From positions 19,641 to 83,640 of the forward strand of contig JAFSVL010000048.1 of the NCBI GenBank assembly GCA_017445015.1: 64,000 nucleotides of DNA, given 5' to 3'. How positions within the stretch are numbered: position 1 is the first letter of the stretch; each line of letters opens with the position of its first letter. Origin of the DNA: Bacteroidales bacterium. GTDB taxonomy: Bacteria; Bacteroidota; Bacteroidia; Bacteroidales; UBA932. The translations under genes were made by a program, and so were the position numbers. The notes under the pieces are model-generated. The model did no database searches, was not told where the DNA came from, and saw only the letters and a program-made list of their open reading frames with translations. Positions 17,731 to 26,266 of the stretch are shown here, in pieces.

Positions 17731-20223
17731 TTATTTCTTGAACAAATTGACAACAGTAGCAATCATCGTGGAAATGGACGCCGCGGCGGTACCGATACCC
17801 AGCCATTCTCCGGTAGTCAGTTTATTGTGCTCCGGACGGTTCGGCACGACGATTTCCGCACCGGCATCCACCTTGGCCCCCATCCCCACCGAAACCGTTC
17901 CGTTCATGTGCACGACATAGGTCTTGATCCGTTTGGCATGCGTGGAAAATCCACCCGCCTGCTTTACATAATAACGCACGGGCTTCCCCTTGATAAACTG
18001 CACGGTATTCGGGTAAAGCACTTCGCCCTGGATGCGCACGGTGGAAGTAAACTCCGGAATAATGATTTCGTCGCCGTCACGCAGGATCATATCATAGGAA
18101 GAACCGGGATTCGCCAGCGCCTTGTCCAGTTCCAGACCTACGCTGTACAGTTCCGAAACCATGATTTTCTTAGTATTGATGGAATCGCGCCCGGTATTCT
18201 GGTTGATGATGCGGGACATGGTCATCCGCACATTGCGTTCGTACTGGCTGATTTTGCGCTTGAGCATGGCCCCGTGCACGTCACCCATATTGGTGGGGCC
18301 GCCGGCGCGGCGGATCAGGTCACTCAAACGTTCTTCCGTGCTTTCCAGGGCATACTGTCCCGGGAAGTTGACGGCGCCGGACACGGTGATGATCTTCTGC
18401 TCCACGAAGGTCGGGCTCTTGCGGACGGCAACTGCGTCAAAGGGTTCCAGTTCAAATTTAGGGTCACCGTCCACCATCAGCCCGTCCTCTATGGCAAAGG
18501 TAAAGATCAGGGCAAGCGTATCGCTGGCCTCTTTGCTCGAAGAGTTCTGGATACGGCGGGACACATCCACTTTCACCGACGAAGCGCCTTCGGTAAGGCC
18601 GCCGGCCAGCAGGATCAGGTCTTCGACCGTCGTATGTTCCGCGTACTGGTACTTGCCGGGGTTGAGCACATAACCGGTGATGGAGAAATCCCCCTTGGGG
18701 TACACTTCATTCACGTTGGAGATGACGAGCACGTCATTGCGGTGCAGCGCGACGTCAGGGACCGTCCCGTCCATGACGGCGCCGATGGGAACGGCAATCA
18801 GTTCCAGCGAACGGTCGGGTTTTTCACGGATAATCTGTGCACGGTTCATGAACGCATCAGGCAGCAGGCCGCCGGCATGCTGCACCAACTGACGGACGGT
18901 AGCGATGTCCCCGCCCAGTTCGAAACTGCCGGGACGATAAACGGAGCCCTGGACCTCCACGATATTCTCGAACAATTCCGTTTCGTTGACGTGCACGAAG
19001 GCGGAATCACTGTCCATGACCGGAAAGGACGCAAGGTCCTCCCCGGAAACCGTATAGGCTTTACGCCGCGTACCTTCCCTCCGGAAAACATTGACCGATC
19101 CGGCATAGGCGTCCCCGGTGAATCCGCCGGCAAAGCGCACGAGGTCGGAAACGCTCTCATGCGGCTTGAGTTCATAAAACATCGGGCGCTTCACGCCCCC
19201 GTCTATGCTGGCCAGCGCAAGATAAGGCGGGACAAGGATGACATCCCCCTCGCGCAGGGAGATATTGGATCCGGTACCGGTAGCGAACAGGATGTCATAG
19301 ATATCGACGGAGGCGAATTCCACCCCGCTCCGCATCACTTTCACGTCACGCATCGAACCCACCGGCGTAATGCCGCCCGCCTTATAAAGCGCGTTCAGCA
19401 CGGTCGTGAAGGCGGAAAGGCGGTAGGTCCCCGGGATATTCACTTCACCGAGCACACTCACCTGGATGGTACGGATTTCTGAAAGGGTCAGGCTCATCCA
19501 GGCGCTGGGGCGGGCACCGCGAAGGCCGGAGAAATACTTGGAAAGCTGCGCCCGGATTTTGGTCGTAGCGTCCTTGATGGAAAGACCGCTCACATTGATA
19601 GACCCCACCTGCGGGATGCTGACCTTGCCCTCGGGGGTCACCGTCAGGCTGTAAGAGGCTTCGCTCTCTCCCCAGATTTCCACCAGCACCACATCTCCGG
19701 GGCCGAGGATATAGTCATCCGGCGTAGCCGCATTTTCATTGGGCTCGAAGGAAAGCTGGCTGGCCGAACTCAGGAAATTCTGCCCATAAATCTTTTTGGA
19801 CCCGTCCGGGTAGCGGATGCGGGAAGGAGGGAGAGTATCCTTTTTATCCACCATGGTTTCAAAGGCAGGAAGGACGCCCGGTGTAGTAGGCAACACTTCC
19901 CGGCGGGACGCGGCGCTCTTGCGCTGGGCGGCCCGGTTCGTCGCCGTCGAAGAAGACGAGGCCGTCTCCAGTTTGTTCGAGGAGGTTGTAATTCCCAGGG
20001 CATTGACCTTTCCCTCCCGGTAACTCTTCATGAGCCGCTGAAGCTGTTGGGTGGAAACCCCTTTGGAAAGCAGCTCCGTGCCGATCTGGGATTCAGTCTT
20101 TCCGGCCGAAACGCCTTCCATGATATACTTGACAATCGCCGAGTCGCTCATCTGCGCCCATGCGGCGGGAGCGCCTGCCAGCAGCAGCAAAGCGGCAAAA
20201 AAGCATGCAAGAATTCTGCGCAT
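17731..20223 (-). CDS. wza: Outer-membrane polysaccharide export protein (Wza-like, multiple SLBB domains)
   Basis: 830 residues, much longer than the E. coli Wza (about 380). The signal peptide is MRRILACFFAALLLLAGAPAAWA. The PES domain starts near residue 166 (DDYILGPGDVVLVEIWGE), followed by several SLBB-type repeats recognisable by VSGEVxxPGxY/F-like turns (VLGEVNIPGTYRL, VQGSVYRPGSFEL, ITGYVLNPGKYQY, VSGAVNFPGQYAL, IQGEVLYPNTVQF). A C-terminal hydrophobic helix (GTAAASISTMIATVVNLF) may cross the outer membrane. It is the first gene of the EPS operon, behind a good promoter. It would form the outer-membrane exit channel. Confidence 0.94.
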   Translation of the reverse strand: MRRILACFFAALLLLAGAPAAWAQMSDSAIVKYIMEGVSAGKTESQIGTELLSKGVSTQQLQRLMKSYREGKVNALGITTSSNKLETASSSSTATNRAAQRKSAASRREVLPTTPGVLPAFETMVDKKDTLPPSRIRYPDGSKKIYGQNFLSSASQLSFEPNENAATPDDYILGPGDVVLVEIWGESEASYSLTVTPEGKVSIPQVGSINVSGLSIKDATTKIRAQLSKYFSGLRGARPSAWMSLTLSEIRTIQVSVLGEVNIPGTYRLSAFTTVLNALYKAGGITPVGSMRDVKVMRSGVEFASVDIYDILFATGTGSNISLREGDVILVPPYLALASIDGGVKRPMFYELKPHESVSDLVRFAGGFTGDAYAGSVNVFRREGTRRKAYTVSGEDLASFPVMDSDSAFVHVNETELFENIVEVQGSVYRPGSFELGGDIATVRQLVQHAGGLLPDAFMNRAQIIREKPDRSLELIAVPIGAVMDGTVPDVALHRNDVLVISNVNEVYPKGDFSITGYVLNPGKYQYAEHTTVEDLILLAGGLTEGASSVKVDVSRRIQNSSSKEASDTLALIFTFAIEDGLMVDGDPKFELEPFDAVAVRKSPTFVEQKIITVSGAVNFPGQYALESTEERLSDLIRRAGGPTNMGDVHGAMLKRKISQYERNVRMTMSRIINQNTGRDSINTKKIMVSELYSVGLELDKALANPGSSYDMILRDGDEIIIPEFTSTVRIQGEVLYPNTVQFIKGKPVRYYVKQAGGFSTHAKRIKTYVVHMNGTVSVGMGAKVDAGAEIVVPNRPEHNKLTTGEWLGIGTAAASISTMIATVVNLFKK

Positions 20224-20246
20224 TCCAATTATTGTACTAAAACAGA

Positions 20247-20277
20247 CAAATATACGCTTTCTTTTGTATTAAAGCAA
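20247..20277 (-). promoter_or_regulatory. Promoter of the polysaccharide operon
   Basis: On the minus strand TTGC (20277-20274) is followed after 19 nt by TATATTTG (20254-20247), a fit to the Bacteroidetes TTTG-N19-TAnnTTTG pattern with one weak base in the -33 box. The -7 box ends 23 nt upstream of the wza ATG at 20223. The -33 box lies inside the last codons of the CpsB-like gene. Confidence 0.7.
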
Positions 20278-20967
20278 CAAGCGCAAACGCTCGTGATATT
20301 TGGAGGCGACGGAACCCTCCATCAATTTTTCGAACACGACCCGCTGGTGCAGATCCGTCGCACTGAACATGTACATACCCTTTTCCAGCAGCCACTCCGC
20401 CTTGCCGCGTGCGGTGCTGCCGTAGAGCCCCAGCATCGACGGAAGGTTGAGCTGGAAAAGGATACCCTCGCGATGCAGGCTCTGGTAGTCTTCCTCCTTC
20501 ATGTAGCGATAGCGTTCAGGATGCGCCAGTACGGGTTCCCAGCCCGCCTTGACGATATTCCGGAGCATTTCCCGGAAGCCGAGGGGCGGGTTGTAATAGG
20601 AAGTTTCCACAAGCAGGCGCTCATTGTCGAAGGGCAGCAAGTCTCCGGCTTCCAGACGGTCGGCAAAGAGATTGTCCAGCATATTCTCCGAAGCCAGATG
20701 CAATTCCACGGGCCCGTCGTAGGCGGCCTTCAGCGCAGCAAAACGCTCACGCAGTTCCGCCGGCGAATTGGGGACATCCTCCATGACGTGCGGAGTGAAC
20801 CATACTCTGGAGACGCCCGCCTGTGCATAGCGCGCGAGCATATCCAGGCTGTCCTCCATCCGCTGGAAACCGTCGTCCACACCCGGCAGGATATGGCAGT
20901 GCCAGTCCGTAAACCCCTCGAACAGCGGCGAGAGGGGCAGTTTTTTCGAGAAATCAAACCAGCCCAT
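20269..20967 (-). CDS. CpsB/CapC/YwqE-type tyrosine-protein phosphatase (PHP fold)
   Basis: 232 residues of the PHP-type phosphatase family that dephosphorylates BY-kinases controlling capsule or EPS synthesis. The metal-binding motifs are in order: DWHCHILPGVDDG (His23, His25), TPH near residue 79, the HPERYRYM motif and the C-terminal SATDLHQR. Its start overlaps the ffh stop by 1 nt, so it is expressed with ffh, and the wza promoter lies at its 3' end. The kinase partner is not in this window. Confidence 0.92.
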   Translation of the reverse strand: MGWFDFSKKLPLSPLFEGFTDWHCHILPGVDDGFQRMEDSLDMLARYAQAGVSRVWFTPHVMEDVPNSPAELRERFAALKAAYDGPVELHLASENMLDNLFADRLEAGDLLPFDNERLLVETSYYNPPLGFREMLRNIVKAGWEPVLAHPERYRYMKEEDYQSLHREGILFQLNLPSMLGLYGSTARGKAEWLLEKGMYMFSATDLHQRVVFEKLMEGSVASKYHERLRLLL

Positions 20968-22289
20968 CAGCGATGAAAGTTTTTGAGGCGGGCGGCAAGC
21001 GATCCGTCCATCGCCGATTTCATCATCCGCCGCGTACCCTCGAACTGTTTGAGCAGTTTGTTCACATCGGCGAGCGAAGTGCCGGACCCCGCGGCGATAC
21101 GCCTGCGGCGGCTGCCGTTGATTGCTTCGGGATGCGATTTTTCATACGGCGTCATGGACAGGATGATGGCTTCGGTGGACTTGAACGCATCGTCCGGGAT
21201 ATCCACATCCTTCATCGCCTTGTCCATGCCGGGGAGCATGCCCGCCAGGTCCTTGAGGTTGCCCATTTTCTTGACCTGCTGGATCTGGTCGTAGAAATCC
21301 GCCAGCGTGAACTGGTTACGGGCCAGTTTTTTATGGAGTTCGCGCGCCTTCTTCTCATCGTATTGCTCCTGGGCCTTTTCCACGAGGGAGACCACGTCGC
21401 CCATGCCGAGGATACGGTCCGCCACGCGCGAGGGATGGAAGACATCGAGCGCCTCCATCTTTTCTCCGGAACTGACGAATTTGATGGGTTTCCCCGTGAC
21501 GGCCTTGACGGAAAGGGCCGCACCGCCCCGCGTATCGCCGTCCATCTTGGTCAGCACGACACCCTCATAATCAATCGCATCGTTAAAGGCTTTGGCCGAA
21601 AGGACCGCATCCTGTCCGGTCATCGCATCCACGACGAACAGCGACTCCGTCGGATTCAGGGCCTCATGCATCCTGCGGATTTCATCCATCAGTTCCTGAT
21701 CGACGGTGAGGCGGCCCGCCGTATCGACGATAAGCACGCTGCAGCCTTCCGCCTTTGCGGCGCCGACGGCCGCACGCGCCACCTTCACGGGATCGCTCTC
21801 CCCTTCCTGAACAAAGACGGGGACGTCCACCTGGGCACCCAGCGTTTTAAGTTGTTCGATGGCGGCGGGACGGAACGTGTCACAGGCGGCCAGCATCACC
21901 TTCATGCCCTTCCTGCTCTTGAGATGGAGCGCGAGTTTGCCACAGAACGTTGTCTTGCCGGAACCGTTGAGACCCGCTACGAGCACGATCGCCGGGCTTC
22001 CCTTGAGATTGATTTCCGACGCGTCGCTGCCCATGAATTCCGCCAGGGCGTCATGGACGATTTTGACCATCATCTGCTGCGGCCGCACCGCAGTAAGCAC
22101 ATCGGCGCCCAACGCACGGGCCTTCACGTCGTCGCAGAACTCCTTGGCGACCTTGTAACTCACATCCGCATCCAGCAGCGCCCGGCGCACATCCTTCAGG
22201 GTTTCGGCAATATTGATTTCCGTAATCTTGCCTTCACCTTTCAGTATTTTGAAAGACCTCTCCAGCCTTTCGGACAAATTTTCAAACAT
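20967..22289 (-). CDS. ffh: Signal recognition particle protein Ffh (SRP54)
   Basis: 440 residues, the usual Ffh length. The N domain opens MFENLSERLERSFKILKGEGKITE. The G domain has the P-loop GLNGSGKTT (residues 106-114; most homologues have GLQG), DTAGRL and TKMDGDTRGGAALS. The methionine-rich M domain contains GMLPGM and the RNA-binding SRRRRIAAGSGTSLADVNKLLKQF motif. It binds signal sequences and 4.5S RNA and docks to FtsY for cotranslational membrane targeting. A 21-bp palindrome lies 29 bp upstream; no clear -7 box was seen. Confidence 0.98.
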   Translation of the reverse strand: MFENLSERLERSFKILKGEGKITEINIAETLKDVRRALLDADVSYKVAKEFCDDVKARALGADVLTAVRPQQMMVKIVHDALAEFMGSDASEINLKGSPAIVLVAGLNGSGKTTFCGKLALHLKSRKGMKVMLAACDTFRPAAIEQLKTLGAQVDVPVFVQEGESDPVKVARAAVGAAKAEGCSVLIVDTAGRLTVDQELMDEIRRMHEALNPTESLFVVDAMTGQDAVLSAKAFNDAIDYEGVVLTKMDGDTRGGAALSVKAVTGKPIKFVSSGEKMEALDVFHPSRVADRILGMGDVVSLVEKAQEQYDEKKARELHKKLARNQFTLADFYDQIQQVKKMGNLKDLAGMLPGMDKAMKDVDIPDDAFKSTEAIILSMTPYEKSHPEAINGSRRRRIAAGSGTSLADVNKLLKQFEGTRRMMKSAMDGSLAARLKNFHR

Positions 22290-22317
22290 TATAATTTCGC
22301 ATTAATCTTCAGAATAC

Positions 22318-22338
22318 AATTACCTGCGGCAGGTAATT
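22318..22338. terminator. Palindrome between nucleotidase gene and ffh, probable terminator
   Basis: A 21-bp perfect inverted repeat AATTACC-TGCGGCA-GGTAATT. It starts 10 bp beyond the stop of the nucleotidase gene in the direction of transcription. A run of six T follows on the plus strand, and an A-tract then TTGTATT on the minus strand, so a bidirectional hairpin is plausible. It could also be a protein-binding palindrome upstream of ffh. Confidence 0.5.
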
Positions 22339-22347
22339 TTTTCATGG

Positions 22348-24078
22348 TTATTGAACTATCGCTTTTGGAAACACCAGTTTAAAATCTTCTTCTATGGTTT
22401 TCCGGGCCGCTGCCGGAACAAACTCCCAGTTGCCGAGCAGGCTCCGGTCGGAATAATACGCGGGCGTCAGATTCTGTTCGGAGCGCAATGCCCTGTACAT
22501 CAGCGACCGCACCTCCTCCTGTTTTTCCAGAATCCGTTCCTCGATGGCCCCGACCGTCACAGGAAGCGAGGAAGCCTTCAGGAATAAACCGCCCGACGCA
22601 CGATAGGAGTTCATCGCCACACGATACAGCCGCTCAGGCGCGAAAGGCCTGCCGTCCGCCATCGACGATATATTGACCCGTTCCCCGCACGGGCGGGTGG
22701 CATCCACGGTATAGCAGATACCCGCCGCAGAATCAAAGTTGTAACTGCGGTTGCGGAAAGACCAGCCGCGGGCACCTGTACGCGGGTCGTCACGCGGCAG
22801 GATCCTGAGCACATGGCCGTCCTCGCCGCCGATCCACTGATCGTATGCGTATTCCAGATAATTGCGAAGTTCCTTCCCGCTCATGGAAACCGTATAAAGG
22901 CTGTTCTCGTACGCATAGAGCGTAAACATATCGTTGAATACCAACTGACCGGCGTGAAGGACCTTGTCAAAACTGAGCGGCGCGGCGATGGAGACATCCG
23001 CACCGGAGGCGCGCAACTGCACCGTATGGATCAAATCCATGTAGGGACTCTGTCCGCGGAAAGCATCGCGCGTGAACAGGGTCCGGTCCAGGGTCGCCAC
23101 GGGGCGGAGCGTAAAGGCACGGACCGCCTCGAAATCCGCCCGGAAAGCGGCACGGAGTGCCGTATCGGGCTTAAAGGCCCTGACACGGAGCAGGTCCGCC
23201 GAAAGTTTCCTTGCCCGGCGGGCCCGACGGCCGGAACCTTCCAGGACAGCGCGCGCGACATAACGCATCCTCGCGCCGGAATTGATCAGGCAGATATCGT
23301 CCTCCACCTTTACGAGCGGATTGTGGTCATGCGCGCATACCAGCACGTCCACCCCCTTCAGGCTTTGCAGGAGATCCAGGCCCTGGTTCTCGATCTGGAG
23401 GCCGTTACCGTCACCGGTCCCTGAATGCACCGCGACCACGGTCACATCCGGACGCAGGCGCCTTTGCAGCTTGTCCACTTCCTCCTGGACAAAAGGAATC
23501 AGGGAACGGAAATCCATTCCCTCCCAGACGGAGGGGGCAAGCCAGGCACGGATATTCGCGTTCGTACAACCCAGCACCAGCACCTTCAGCCCGGCCCTCC
23601 GCAGCAGGGCATATTCCTTAAAGTAGGACGAGCCGTCCGGCTTCAGCGCATTGGCGGCAAGAAAAGGGATTCCGAGCGATTCAAACTGCGCGGCTATGCG
23701 GTCGTAAACGGCATGTCCGGTTTCGATGTCATGATTGCCGGCTACGACCGCATCATAGCCCATCGCCGCATACATGCGCGGACAAAGGTGGGGCGTAATC
23801 GTATCGACATAGTTGAAATAATAAACGCAATTATCCCCCTGGAGAAAATCCCCGGCATCGATGAGCAGCACATTCCCGGCCCCTTCCGCCCGGCGCACGG
23901 AATCGATGAGGGTGGCGGCGCATATCATCGACGGATGAACCCGCCTGCCCAGATAGGAGGAATCGAATACCGCGCCGTGGATGTCATTGGTGGAGAGAAT
24001 CGTCAGCCGGTGCGTCCCGCCCGAACAGGCGGCAAGGACGGAGGACAACAGCGGTATAAGGAGGAACCGGGCTTTCAT
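22348..24078 (-). CDS. 5'-nucleotidase / 2',3'-cyclic phosphodiesterase family lipoprotein (UshA-like)
   Basis: 576 residues from ATG 24078, chosen because it gives a lipoprotein signal (MKARFLLIPLLSSVLAAC) and an ATGA overlap with the upstream gene. The calcineurin-like metallophosphatase domain shows STNDIHG, DAGDFLQGD, AGNHDIETG and a HSGTGDG/HDHNP pair of metal ligands. The C-terminal 5'-nucleotidase domain spans about residues 300-540 with YENSLYTVSMSGKELRNYLE and RVAMNSYRASGG. It likely releases nucleoside and phosphate from extracellular nucleotides, anchored in the periplasm or outer membrane. It is co-transcribed with the outer-membrane barrel gene. Confidence 0.93.
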   Translation of the reverse strand: MKARFLLIPLLSSVLAACSGGTHRLTILSTNDIHGAVFDSSYLGRRVHPSMICAATLIDSVRRAEGAGNVLLIDAGDFLQGDNCVYYFNYVDTITPHLCPRMYAAMGYDAVVAGNHDIETGHAVYDRIAAQFESLGIPFLAANALKPDGSSYFKEYALLRRAGLKVLVLGCTNANIRAWLAPSVWEGMDFRSLIPFVQEEVDKLQRRLRPDVTVVAVHSGTGDGNGLQIENQGLDLLQSLKGVDVLVCAHDHNPLVKVEDDICLINSGARMRYVARAVLEGSGRRARRARKLSADLLRVRAFKPDTALRAAFRADFEAVRAFTLRPVATLDRTLFTRDAFRGQSPYMDLIHTVQLRASGADVSIAAPLSFDKVLHAGQLVFNDMFTLYAYENSLYTVSMSGKELRNYLEYAYDQWIGGEDGHVLRILPRDDPRTGARGWSFRNRSYNFDSAAGICYTVDATRPCGERVNISSMADGRPFAPERLYRVAMNSYRASGGLFLKASSLPVTVGAIEERILEKQEEVRSLMYRALRSEQNLTPAYYSDRSLLGNWEFVPAAARKTIEEDFKLVFPKAIVQ

Positions 24079-25226
24079 TTGCGAAGGAGTTTGTCGAGGT
24101 TGAAGCGCAACGCCACGATCTGCTGCCATCCCCGGAAGGCGGGATACAGGCTGGTGGGATTGCCCAGATGAAGGACGATGGCCACCCGCAGGTCCAGCCA
24201 GGGGAAGATATGGGGCTCATAAAAGGCCTCCAGCCGGTCATAGAAAGAAAAGCCCTTAATATGGGTATGATAGAAAATTTCCCCGAAATAAAGGTCCCGG
24301 GCATAAGGTGCGCCGTAATCTGCGACGCCGAAGAACGGCATCAGGTCCTGACCGTAATAAAAACTGTTGCGGATACCGGCATCCCACATACGGGCCGTCT
24401 GGTCGCTTTGGAACCCAAAGGGAAGGGTACGGCTGTCGCGCGAAGCCCGGTCCCACTGGTAAGTGGCTATCGCCCCGAGCGTCACGTCCAGTTGCTGAAG
24501 CGGCGTCCAGGGCACGGCCCACTTGGCATAAAGATGCACCATGGAATTATCCACCACATTCTTTGCCGTTTCGGAACAGGCGAAATGAAACAGATGCGCC
24601 GCCCAGCAGGCGGAAAGTCCGTACGGGAACTTATACTCGCCCGCCGACAGGATACGGAAGCGCTCGCGGCTGTTCCCGGTCTGGAGCCCCAGCCAGTCCA
24701 GCCCGAGTTCCGCATACAGGTTCGGCATGCGGTACTTGAAAAACAAGCCCTCGAGGGAATTGTCCGTAAAGACATTGCGCGTCGAGAAAAAAGCCCCGGT
24801 ATAGGCACCCTCCATAAAGTTGCGGGGAAACCATCCCGCAATCCCGGAAAATTCCCCGGGTCCGAGACGCGCATCCACACGGTAGAAGATATTTGCCTCG
24901 TTGATCAGCTTTTTGATATCGAATCCCGGCATCCCGAAATCATGGTAGAAACTCAGCGAAGCGAAGAGCGTATGGAGGATTTTTCCGCCGTCCTGGTTCA
25001 CGCGCAGACCGATACCTGGCTTGAGACGCAGGGCATGCAGGGTGGAGGAAGGTTCGTAATAGCCTTTGCTGTGGTCATATTCCGCATTATCAAGGACATA
25101 TTCGAAATCCACATCATAAAGGAATTTCACCTTCGGACGAAGCAGACTGTCATTTTGAGCCGCCGATACGGGAGACGCCTGGAACACCAGCGCCGTCAGC
25201 AAAACAGAAAGGGCATATCTTCTCAT
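24075..25226 (-). CDS. Uncharacterised outer-membrane beta-barrel protein
   Basis: 383 residues from ATG 25226, 6 nt after a perfect -7 box. The signal peptide is MRRYALSVLLTALVFQASPVSA. The mature part consists of alternating-hydrophobicity strands with many aromatic residues (FLYDVDFEYVL, LFASLSFYHDF, AELGLDWLGLQTG, FFGVADYGAPY) and ends in a strand VALRFNLDKLLRK. This fits an outer-membrane barrel of about 14-16 strands. I do not recognise the family. The following nucleotidase gene, overlapping by 4 nt, suggests a role in nucleotide or phosphate uptake, but that is inference. Confidence 0.75.
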   Translation of the reverse strand: MRRYALSVLLTALVFQASPVSAAQNDSLLRPKVKFLYDVDFEYVLDNAEYDHSKGYYEPSSTLHALRLKPGIGLRVNQDGGKILHTLFASLSFYHDFGMPGFDIKKLINEANIFYRVDARLGPGEFSGIAGWFPRNFMEGAYTGAFFSTRNVFTDNSLEGLFFKYRMPNLYAELGLDWLGLQTGNSRERFRILSAGEYKFPYGLSACWAAHLFHFACSETAKNVVDNSMVHLYAKWAVPWTPLQQLDVTLGAIATYQWDRASRDSRTLPFGFQSDQTARMWDAGIRNSFYYGQDLMPFFGVADYGAPYARDLYFGEIFYHTHIKGFSFYDRLEAFYEPHIFPWLDLRVAIVLHLGNPTSLYPAFRGWQQIVALRFNLDKLLRK

Positions 25227-25232
25227 ATTCTG

Positions 25233-25250
25233 CAAAAATAACTATTTTTG
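25233..25250. promoter_or_regulatory. Palindromic divergent promoter core
   Basis: CAAAAATAACTATTTTTG holds a TAnnTTTG -7 box on each strand (minus 25240-25233, plus 25243-25250), 2 nt apart and pointing away from each other. Each box ends 4-6 nt before an ATG (25226 minus, 25255 plus), so transcripts would be leaderless or nearly so. No strong -33 boxes were found in either direction. Confidence 0.65.
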
Positions 25251-25254
25251 CGAT

Positions 25255-26112
25255 ATGAAATTCACTCTGGGCGTAGAAATAAAGCCGGCCGCGCGCCGAA
25301 TCGCCATCGACGAGCCGGTTCTTCTGCTGGGAAGTTGCTTTTCAGACAGTATCGCCGCGCGGATGAAAGCCTCCGGCATGCCGGTCTGCGCCAATCCCTT
25401 CGGGACGCTTTATAACCCCGAATCCATTGCGTCGGCGCTCGAACGCCTGGAGAGCGGAAGGCCATTCGGCGAAGCGGACTGCATGGAAATGGGATCGGGT
25501 GCCGGGAAAATCTGCTCCTTCCACCATCACACCTCCTTTGCGCGCGAAAGCGCCGATGCATTTTTACAAAACGCCAATGCGTCGCTGCTGGAGGCCGCCG
25601 GGGTATGGAAGCAAAGCCGGGTTCTCATCGTGACCCTGGGGACGGCGATGGTCTGGCGGCGGCTCGAAAACGGAGAGGCTGTAGCCAACTGCCTGAAAAG
25701 ACCGGGCGGTGAATTTACCCATGAAATGCTGTCTGTCGCCGGAGTATCCGCGGCACTGCGGCGCATCATCGCACTGGCCGGCGGCCGGAGCGTCATTTTT
25801 ACCGTCAGCCCCGTCCGTCACCCGGGCGAAGGCCTCCACCGCAACAGCCTGTCCAAAGCGACGCTTCTGCTCGGCCTCGAAGAAATCCTCCCGTCCACCC
25901 CCGGTGCCACGTACTTTCCTGCCTACGAAATCGTACTGGACGAGTTGCGGGATTACCGCTTCTTCGCAGAGGACTTCTGCCATCCCTCAAAAATCGCCGC
26001 CGATTATGTCTGGGAGCGTTTTTGCGACGGCTTCCTGACCCCCGAAGACAAAGAAAAGGCGCGCCTTTTGGCAAAGCGCGCCCTTTCCGCAGGTCACATA
26101 CCGTTTAAATAA
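25255..26112 (+). CDS. GSCFA domain protein
   Basis: 285 residues of the GSCFA family, named for the motif seen here as LLGSCFSDSIAARM (about residues 24-37), with the second block NPFGTLYNPESIA and the HHTSFA and FTVSPVRHP motifs. The Ser in GSCFS and the Asp/His near the C-terminus (RFFAEDFCHPSKIA) suggest an SGNH-hydrolase-like fold, with a possible role in acetyl or acyl transfer or hydrolysis. The exact substrate is unknown. It is expressed from the shared divergent promoter and followed by a structured repeat. Confidence 0.9.
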   Translation: MKFTLGVEIKPAARRIAIDEPVLLLGSCFSDSIAARMKASGMPVCANPFGTLYNPESIASALERLESGRPFGEADCMEMGSGAGKICSFHHHTSFARESADAFLQNANASLLEAAGVWKQSRVLIVTLGTAMVWRRLENGEAVANCLKRPGGEFTHEMLSVAGVSAALRRIIALAGGRSVIFTVSPVRHPGEGLHRNSLSKATLLLGLEEILPSTPGATYFPAYEIVLDELRDYRFFAEDFCHPSKIAADYVWERFCDGFLTPEDKEKARLLAKRALSAGHIPFK

Positions 26113-26167
26113 TAAGCAAATCGCCCGCCTATCCTCCGCCTCACAGGACAAGGGTGCAAGTGAAAGG

Positions 26168-26252
26168 GCAACTGAAGTCTGTGGCGTTAGGGCGCATTTA
26201 CCCGGATAGGGTTGCGAAGCAACAAGCGCCCGTTGCCGCAGACTTCAGTTGC
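26168..26252. repeat. Structured palindromic repeat, copy A
   Basis: An 85-bp nested inverted repeat between the GSCFA and GIN genes. The outer arms are GCAACTGAAGTCTGTGGC (26168-26185) and its near-perfect complement at 26235-26252. The inner arms are GGGCGC and GCGCCC, and the apical hairpin is GTTGC-GAA-GCAAC (26211-26223). The core ATTTACCCGGATAGGGTTGC recurs in copy B at 34515-34637 on the opposite strand with different arms. It may also act as a terminator for the convergent genes. Confidence 0.75.
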
Positions 26253-26266
26253 CGGCGAAGCAGCCT

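Noticed and set aside
17422-19482. Long plus-strand frame of 686 codons opposite wza
   Set aside because: It lies wholly antisense to the wza and wzz genes, which show all family motifs. Its His/Gly/Arg-rich translation matches no domain and arises from GC-rich codon bias.
20973-22382. Plus-strand frame of 469 codons opposite ffh
   Set aside because: Ffh is complete and unambiguous on the other strand; the antisense frame has no recognisable motif.
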